Notes under the pieces: model-generated
Seen by the model: only the letters and a program-made list of their open reading frames with translations
Database searches by the model: none
What the model was told of the DNA's origin: nothing
Assembly: GCA_028456385.1 (NCBI GenBank)
Contig: JALNQF010000112.1
Location: 1-64,000, forward strand
DNA: 64,000 nt
Source of the DNA: Ophiosphaerella korrae
Taxonomy: Eukaryota > Ascomycota > Dothideomycetes > Pleosporales > Phaeosphaeriaceae
Direction: 5' to 3'
Shown: one piece after another, positions 57,970 to 64,000 of the stretch
How positions within the stretch are numbered: the first letter of the stretch is position 1
Layout of the letters: each line of letters starts with the position of its first letter
Program-made: the position numbers and the translations under genes

Positions 57970-58703
57970 GTAGATATCAAGCAAGGCCGCAATCACTTCA
58001 AGCAGTGTTTGTTCAGAAGCTAGTTTCTCCACTGCCTCCAGACTTCTCCGTGCACAGAGTTCTGACAAGTTTTATATGTCCACGCTAATTTCACAACACT
58101 CACCTTCTACAAACAAACATGCAGCAACCCCGGACACAAAGAACAGCACAATCTGGGAATTATCTCCTCACAATCAACAAATAATGAATATGTACAGAAA
58201 ACGCTACTTACGTAGCAGGGATGCTGCTTTAAATTGGAGTAACTTCTTGCTGTGTTGCTTGTAACCATCTTGAGCGATCCCAAGCTGCTATCATGGGCAG
58301 GTCCTTGTCCCATCGTGCTTTCAAAGCCGACTCGCATCCTTTCAGCACACCAGAACCCATTGTTCAGAGTAACCAGGCAGTGTGGACTATTCCGACGATC
58401 ACCTACGGTTCGCTGATCCTGGAGCTTCTCGCTGCCGCCTTCTGTGTCCGAAAAATGCCGCTCTGGGCACATCCTTCACGACTGGTACGAAAACCTCTCT
58501 GTAGTGCATTTACACACTGTTAACATAATTATAAGAAGTTCGGTATAAAATGCTTCAAACATCCATCGACGTCGTTCATGCAAAACAAAGGCAAGTTCAT
58601 CCCTTCCATTTCATTCAACCACGATTTTGTTCAGACCCCATTTCATCCAGCCGCCATTCCATTCAGACGCCCTTTCATTCAGACAAAATTCCACAATAAA
58701 AGA
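57970..58703. promoter_or_regulatory. upstream region and leader of the trypsin-like gene
   Basis: 730 bp without a supported gene. The last part carries a five-copy 16-bp minisatellite (58606-58685) directly before the chosen start codon. Confidence 0.5.
58606..58685. repeat. 16-bp minisatellite, 5 copies
   Basis: Five back-to-back 16-base units starting at 58606, 58622, 58638, 58654 and 58670, with consensus close to ccatttcattcagacg. Since 16 is not a multiple of three, it would be read in shifting frames if translated, which argues that it is leader sequence and that translation starts at 58704. Confidence 0.9.
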
Positions 58704-60632
58704 ATGATGGCTGACGATAGGGCTAAAATAGGAATCGATTCTAGACTTCCATACCGAAAGGGATTTCCAAAATTGCCTGTACTTCCAGTGCACACCCACT
58801 ATTTCAGTGGCCATATGCCTCATTTGTTCTCAAATTGGACAGATTTTTATCGACAACTCCTCGAGGTATTGAAAAAACATGGGATCCATCATCGCGCCAT
58901 CGCGTTTGTACACCGGGCACATAGTGGAGAACAGGATTCGAATCACAACTTGACGATAATGTGCCTCGCCAAATACGAAGCAAAAAGCGAGAACAAATGG
59001 ACTGAAGCGGTCAAGGAGATCATGGCCCTCATGATTGAGTTTAATATCCGACTCAGTTTTGAGCTTATTGATCTCGCTTTTGATAAAAAAATCCCGCTTG
59101 AGGTCACGGCTATTATGTCAACCGACACACCCATTATCAAAGGCTGGAATGAAATTCGATCAGCGTTTCTAGACACAATCGAGGGCCACGACTATGTTGC
59201 AATCGATGTAATGCACAAACAGTCTATCGTCCACGGAATGCGGCCGAGACCAACAATCATAATCACTGCAAAGGACGCCGATAGTGGCAGTTGGTGGGAG
59301 CAGACACTTCCAGCTCTCCGTCAACTTTTACAGTCTCACAACCTGGACATGGAAATTGAGCTGCTATTCCTGGAGACGCTAGACTATCTCATGGCTCACG
59401 ATTCAAGTTCCACAAGCTGTAATCCTCATTGGAGCATCCGTGGAGAATTCTATCGCAAGGATGATCAGATTTCTAGTGGAACGTCATGTGGAATATCTGG
59501 TTTTGAGTCTTCTGGGACTTTGGGTGGCGGAATCAAATTGGAGAAAGGTGGCGAGATTCTTGAGCTTGGACTTACAAACTTCCACGTCACGGCAGATGCT
59601 TTTTCCAAACCCCCACCAGGGTGTGGTCCATTTCCTCCAGGCGATTATGGGGAGGTGGTCAGCCCCTCCGATCACGATCACGGAGTTGTATGTGAAACTT
59701 TGAACAAATTAGTCTCGACATATTCAGCCCGTAAAATGAAGCTAGCTCGGGATAGGGAAACCATGCAACCAGGTGATTGCCGTTTACGCGCGTTAAACAA
59801 TGATTGGCAAGCTGTTGACCATGAGTTGAGCAACGCACTCATTGATCTAGAACACGCTAATTGTGCTAATCGCTGCATGGGCAACATTTATGCTGCATCA
59901 GGATACCAAATCTATGCCAACACTCAACATAGCGGCGGAGATAGTCATGAATGGGCACTTGATTGGAGCTTGATTCAGTTAAAGAAGCCGGCCCTTATAG
60001 ACAAAAGTTTCATGGTCCTTGTTGGCAAGGATGATGTGGCCTTAGCTGACAAGAAGGGTGTGATGGGTGAGTTGGTGAGGTATAGTGCGACCACAAGTCG
60101 TACCTCGGACGATAATTACCGTAGGATCTCAAACCAAAATCACTATGATGTGGTGAAGCGCGGGCGAACATCAAACTGGACGGATGGCAGAGTCAGCGCT
60201 ATCGAGTCAATTCACCGCGTACCACTTCACGATTCATCATCTCAACCTACAGATCAGCAGGAAGACATTGCCGCGAGGTACGGCAGCAAATGTGTTTTGG
60301 CACTCGCTGTTGTAACCCCGGATGGATCGCCATTTCTCCAAGCTGGCGACTCCGGAAGTTTTGTCCTAGAAGCTAGAGACCCATACGACGAGGTGTGCAT
60401 GCTCGGGGTTGGATTTGGGATAAACTACTCCAGCAATACCTCATATGTGACGCCAGCAGACGTGTTGTTCGAGCACGTGGAAATAGTCACAGGCGGCAAG
60501 GTCATTGAGCCAAGGGAGGAGGCCACCGCTCCCGTCTCTTCTCTATCGGATCAGCTACTAACGTACCCACCCAACGTGCTCAATTACCTTAAACAGCCGT
60601 TAGCGCACTTCTTGCGTCTCTGGCTATCTTAA
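58704..60632 (+). CDS. trypsin-fold serine protease with duplicated N-terminal domain
   Basis: Single-exon protein of 642 aa. The C-terminal part has the serine-protease triad in order: His294 in LTNFHVTA, Asp420 in ALDWSLIQL, Ser550 in the motif QAGDSGSFVL. There is no signal peptide or pro-region cleavage site, so it is probably intracellular, unlike digestive trypsins. The N-terminal 230 residues contain two similar alpha/beta units: one with RAIAFVHR, NLTIMCLAKYEAKSENKW and IRLSFELIDL, the other with DYVAIDVMHK, RPTIIITAKDADSGSWW and LDMEIELLFL. The Met at 58704 is preferred over the in-frame Met at 58578, because the intervening sequence is a 16-bp repeat. The substrate is unknown. Fungal proteins of this kind can act as regulated processing enzymes; inference. 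Confidence 0.82.
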   Translation: MMADDRAKIGIDSRLPYRKGFPKLPVLPVHTHYFSGHMPHLFSNWTDFYRQLLEVLKKHGIHHRAIAFVHRAHSGEQDSNHNLTIMCLAKYEAKSENKWTEAVKEIMALMIEFNIRLSFELIDLAFDKKIPLEVTAIMSTDTPIIKGWNEIRSAFLDTIEGHDYVAIDVMHKQSIVHGMRPRPTIIITAKDADSGSWWEQTLPALRQLLQSHNLDMEIELLFLETLDYLMAHDSSSTSCNPHWSIRGEFYRKDDQISSGTSCGISGFESSGTLGGGIKLEKGGEILELGLTNFHVTADAFSKPPPGCGPFPPGDYGEVVSPSDHDHGVVCETLNKLVSTYSARKMKLARDRETMQPGDCRLRALNNDWQAVDHELSNALIDLEHANCANRCMGNIYAASGYQIYANTQHSGGDSHEWALDWSLIQLKKPALIDKSFMVLVGKDDVALADKKGVMGELVRYSATTSRTSDDNYRRISNQNHYDVVKRGRTSNWTDGRVSAIESIHRVPLHDSSSQPTDQQEDIAARYGSKCVLALAVVTPDGSPFLQAGDSGSFVLEARDPYDEVCMLGVGFGINYSSNTSYVTPADVLFEHVEIVTGGKVIEPREEATAPVSSLSDQLLTYPPNVLNYLKQPLAHFLRLWLS

Positions 60633-60998
60633 GCCAAACGCGTAGGTCGCCAGTGTAAAGCTGCAAAGCCATGCAACGTCGCTCATACGACGGTTCAACG
60701 CCGGCTTAGAGGACGCCCCTCTGTAACGCGACGCCCGCCCCAAACCAAGGAAGCTATTACTGTTTTAAGAGCAGCCACTTGCTCATTGGGTCCTGGACCT
60801 TGATCGACGCGGCTTTGCTCCCTAGGTCATTGACGAATGTCGCATGGCGGACGTTTCTCCGCTTTCCGCGCTCGCCAGAATCCATCTGTCAAACCAGCCA
60901 GAAAGAATTATCGAGGTTTTCAGGTTTCCATGGACCATGCTAGATTGGACTTTGACGATGTAGGATGTCATGTTGGGTTGTTGCGAGATGGAGTTTGG

Positions 60999-61215
60999 GA
61001 GTTCATGCTTGATCGTTTAGGAATGGGATAGAAAAAAGTGGGTTGATTTCGTTTTGTCTTGGGTGCGTTGAAAATGCTCTGGATAGTGAGTTCATGATTG
61101 CTCGTTTGGGAAGTGAAGGAATGAGATAGAAAAAAATGATTCGGCTTGGTCTTGTCTTCGGCGCGTTAAAAATGCTTTAGGAAGTGAACTGACAGCATAG
61201 ACAAAAATGCGCTTT
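60999..61215. repeat. imperfect tandem duplication, period about 98 bp
   Basis: Landmarks recur 98 bp apart: gatagaaaaaa at 61027 and 61125, gcgtt(g/a)aaaatgct at 61065 and 61163. The preceding ttcatg-ttg-tcgttt block is also repeated, at a slightly shorter distance because of an indel. Noncoding. Confidence 0.75.
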
Positions 61216-61228
61216 ATTGTTTCGGGGG

Positions 61229-61255
61229 TTTTTTTTTTTTTTTTTTTTTTTTTTT
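61229..61255. repeat. T27 homopolymer
   Basis: Run of 27 T in the 3' flank of the oligopeptidase gene. Confidence 0.9.
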
Positions 61256-61424
61256 GGCGCTGAAAACACTTTGCGACATGGAAAAAAGGGCACATCCAAA
61301 AGTCCGTAGGTTTCATTTCTGGCACAGACGAAAGCTGATGAGTTTCATTTCTGGCTTTGGAAATGCTCACAAGTTAGATATATATGCTATGTTATGCAAC
61401 GCAACACATCTCCGCCCCGCCCTG

Positions 61425-63870
61425 CTATTGCGAAATGCCCAGCTCCTTGTAAAACGCCTCAGTCTGCGGTTTGCGGCCGAGAAATTCTTCCAGAATCTCC
61501 ATTTCCTCGCGACTCCCACCGCGCTCGAGGACGGTGTGGCGATATCTGCGGCCCTCAGCAGCATTCATGGGGTCAGCCTTGAAGACGGTGTAGAACATGT
61601 CCGTGGCGTAGACTTGGGAGGAGAGATAGCCGTAGTACCTGGTGATGTTAGCATGCCAGTGTGCACGAGGGGAGATGGACCTACCCAGCGTCGTAGCCAC
61701 CGATCAAGTGGCCAAAGGTGGCTTGGCCGTTGCCCCAGTGCCAGTCGCCCTTCTTGTCGCCTTCGAGGGCCTCGGGGCCGACGAGTTGGCTGATTTCTGT
61801 GCGGAGTTTGTTGTATGTTTCGGTGATGTCTAGCTTTTCGATGTCGGCATGGCTGGCCGGCTCGTGGATGGTCATGTCAAAGGTACCGAAATGAAGCTGT
61901 CTGAGATTGAACAGGGCATCGTTGACGTGCTTGGTGCTGATGAGTTTTGCGATGAGAGAGTTGGGCAGCTGTTCTGTGGGCTTCTTGTCTGCGCCTGAGC
62001 TATCGAGGTATGCCTTTTCATATTCCGGAGAGAGGTAGGAGTAGTGGTGGGAGAGTGCCCGGAGTTGAGATGGCGTCCAGCACCAGTTTTCTAGCATCTG
62101 GGATGGTGCCTCAACAAAGTCTCTGACGGTGTTGGTGCCGTGGAACCGCGAATATGTCGTTCTTGACACGAGATCGTGAATACCATGGCCAAGCTCGTGG
62201 TAGAGCGTGGTCAACTCATCGTGCTTCAATAGCGATGGTTTCTTTGCGGTGGGCTTAGAAAAGTTGCAGACGAGTGCGGTGGCTGGATACCTCCTCTTCC
62301 CACTCTCATCCACATACCCTGGCTGCAAATTGAAATTCGCGGCATGTCCATACTTGCCATCTCTAGGAAACAAATCCAAGTACAGATAGCCAACGAAACC
62401 TTCGCCTTCACCTTCGTCATCCCAAACGCTGAAGATCTGCACGTCTTCGTGCCACACGATGTCGGACCCCTTGCCACCCTCTGCAAGAGCAGCGCGGTCT
62501 TCCTCGCCTACAATCTCGATGAAGACGAGGCCGAATAGCTCTTCGAAAATCTTCAACATGCCCTGGATACTAGTTTGCAGAGGGAAGTATTCGGCAATGA
62601 CTTGGTGGTCGAGCTGATAGTCCTTCTCGAGCATGAGGCGGTCGTAGTAGCGGTGGTCCCAGAGGTAGTAGCCGTCAGCTAGAGGGCCGGTGAGGCCGTG
62701 TTCCTTGACATCTTGCTTCTTGAACTCCATGAGCTTCTCAATCTCCTGCTTGCCGCCTGGCGCCAGGCGTTTGCGCAGGTCAGCGAGGAAGTCGTTCACA
62801 GTCTTGGTCGTCTTGGCCATCTTGTCTTCGATTCTGAACTGGGCGTGGCTGTCGTAGCCGAGGATGCGAGCTGCCTCGTCGCGTAGGAGGATTGCTTCGC
62901 GGAACAAGGGGACGTTGTCGTTGCACTTGTTCTCGTTCTCAATCATGACCTTCTTCCTCGTCTCTGCGCTCGTGGCGTATTTCAGAGTTGGGAACAGATC
63001 CGGATACTTGAAGGTGAGCTTCAGCTTGCCCTCGTTCTCGCCCTCGCCCTTGGCCAGCGTTGCAATGACGTCCTCTGGCACACCGTCTAGCTCCTCTGGA
63101 GTAAACCACAGATACCCGTTCTCCTCATTGAGGTTCTTCTGGAAAGAGATGGAGATCTGGCTCAGCCGCTGCTTGATCTCCTTGAACCTGTCTCGCTTGG
63201 GGCCGGCCGGCAAGCTCAGGCCATTTCGAATAAAAGACTTGTGGTCCTTCTCCAGCAGCCGCTGCGACTCGGGGTCCAGCTCTTCCTTCCTCTTCAGCGC
63301 GGCATCAACCAGGTTGAAGACATCCTCGCGCATGGACGACTCAATGCCAAAGTCGTCGAACAGCTGCTCAGCCTCGCTGGACGCATCGCGCAGCTCCTTG
63401 TTGGTCGAGACGGCGTTGTAGAAGCCAATGATGTGCGACTTAATGGCCATCTTGTTGTCATCGTGGGCAATGGGGAGGACAACCTTGGCGAACGTGGCGC
63501 TGTCGAGCGACACATCGCGCACAATGGCATCTTGGACGCTCCGCGACCGCGCAATCAGGCGCTTGGTGTCTTCAATCAGGCTCTCCTTGGTGGCCGTAAA
63601 GCGGGGCGGCAGCTGCGGCGGGGTCTTGTACTGCTTGGGGGCCATGGTGGAGTTAGTCAGCGGGCGGAAAGACGAGTGGGCAAAGGGATTGCGCAGGGGG
63701 CTCGGCTTCAGGTACTGGACAACAGACGGGGGGCGCGCGCCGAGTCGCAGAGAAGCCAGGATGGCGGCGAGAGAGACAAAGAGGGCGACGGCGGCAAACT
63801 TGATGGGGCGTGAGATAGCCACGGTTGCTGCTTGCTCTATAACAACATGTGGGGGAGGCGGGAGGCGCAC
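61425..63870 (-). CDS. PRD1: M3 zinc oligopeptidase (saccharolysin/thimet type, 2 exons)
   Basis: Zinc metalloendopeptidase degrading short peptides. Exons in coding order are 63870-61685 and 61638-61425; splicing gives 799 aa. The active-site motif is YHELGHGIH (HExxH, His558), with a downstream FVEAPSQMLENW carrying the third zinc ligand Glu, as in the M3 family. The conserved ending DMFYTVFKADPMN is supplied by exon 2. An in-frame Met at 63645 (MAPKQYKTPPQLPP) would give a 724-aa form like the usual cytosolic enzyme. The longer form adds about 75 residues with a hydrophobic segment (IKFAAVALFVSLAAILASLR) that could target mitochondria or membranes. Both starts are plausible; the longer start keeps an open, protein-like leader. 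Confidence 0.93.
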
Positions 63871-64000
63871 AGGCGGTGTGCTGCTGGCAACGGGCGCGCG
63901 CGTGTACTTTGGAGCACGGCCGACGACAGGACGTTTGGTCTGGGGAGAGACGGGATGAGGTGGAGAGCGTGTCGTCTATTGCCTGGCTTGCTAGACAGGA
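63871..64000. other. upstream flank of the oligopeptidase gene
   Basis: 130 bp to the window edge, presumably promoter or 5' leader of the minus-strand M3 peptidase. No further gene is visible. Confidence 0.5.

Larger units (their letters stand above)
60633..61424. other. intergenic with tandem repeat and T27 run
   Basis: No supported gene. It includes an imperfect 98-bp tandem duplication and a T27 homopolymer (61229-61255). A patch at 60650-60900 looks like eroded coding sequence but could not be assigned. Confidence 0.55.

Overview
The window reads as nuclear DNA of a filamentous ascomycete (Pezizomycotina; Dothideomycetes is a guess). Genes carry several short introns (mostly 40-70 bp) with GTRNGY-type donors, CTAAC/CTRAC-like branch sites and YAG acceptors. 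Neighbours lie on both strands without operons, and the families are typical of moulds: Zn2Cys6 regulators, Nur1, the fungal STAND N-terminal domain and GT90. All exon joins below were done by hand and checked for frame.

Left arm (1-12 kb): a Zn2Cys6 regulator, an HSL-type esterase and a Baeyer-Villiger monooxygenase form a small catabolic-looking group. A gene-poor stretch with a decayed coding region follows. From 12 to 17 kb lie an RS-rich membrane protein and the housekeeping genes Nur1, V-ATPase subunit F and an NPC2-like lipid-transfer protein.

Centre: 17.7-22.3 kb encodes a 1438-aa protein joining a STAND-type N-terminal domain, five SH3-like repeats and a KIN1-related pseudokinase. 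After a gene-poor stretch with a relic, 25-37.8 kb is a likely metabolic cluster: two paralogous PhyH-type dioxygenases, a CocE/S15-type hydrolase, an MFS transporter, a group-A flavin monooxygenase and a hybrid C2H2 + Zn2Cys6 regulator. The two dioxygenase promoters share two short sequence elements.

Right arm: a membrane-anchored GT90 glycosyltransferase, mitochondrial N-acetylglutamate synthase, a beta-hydroxyacid dehydrogenase and an FHS-family sugar transporter. Next, 50.2-54.5 kb holds a decayed gene whose ancestor combined a protein kinase, three Rga1-like LIM domains and a WW domain; it has six nonsense codons and a frameshift. Then come two divergent paralogous secreted proteins, a cytosolic trypsin-fold protease with a 16-bp minisatellite in its leader, and an M3 oligopeptidase (Prd1).

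The most novel items are the STAND-N/SH3/pseudokinase gene, the decayed kinase-LIM-WW gene, the dioxygenase cluster and the secreted paralogue pair. No rRNA, tRNA, CRISPR array or intact transposon was recognised.
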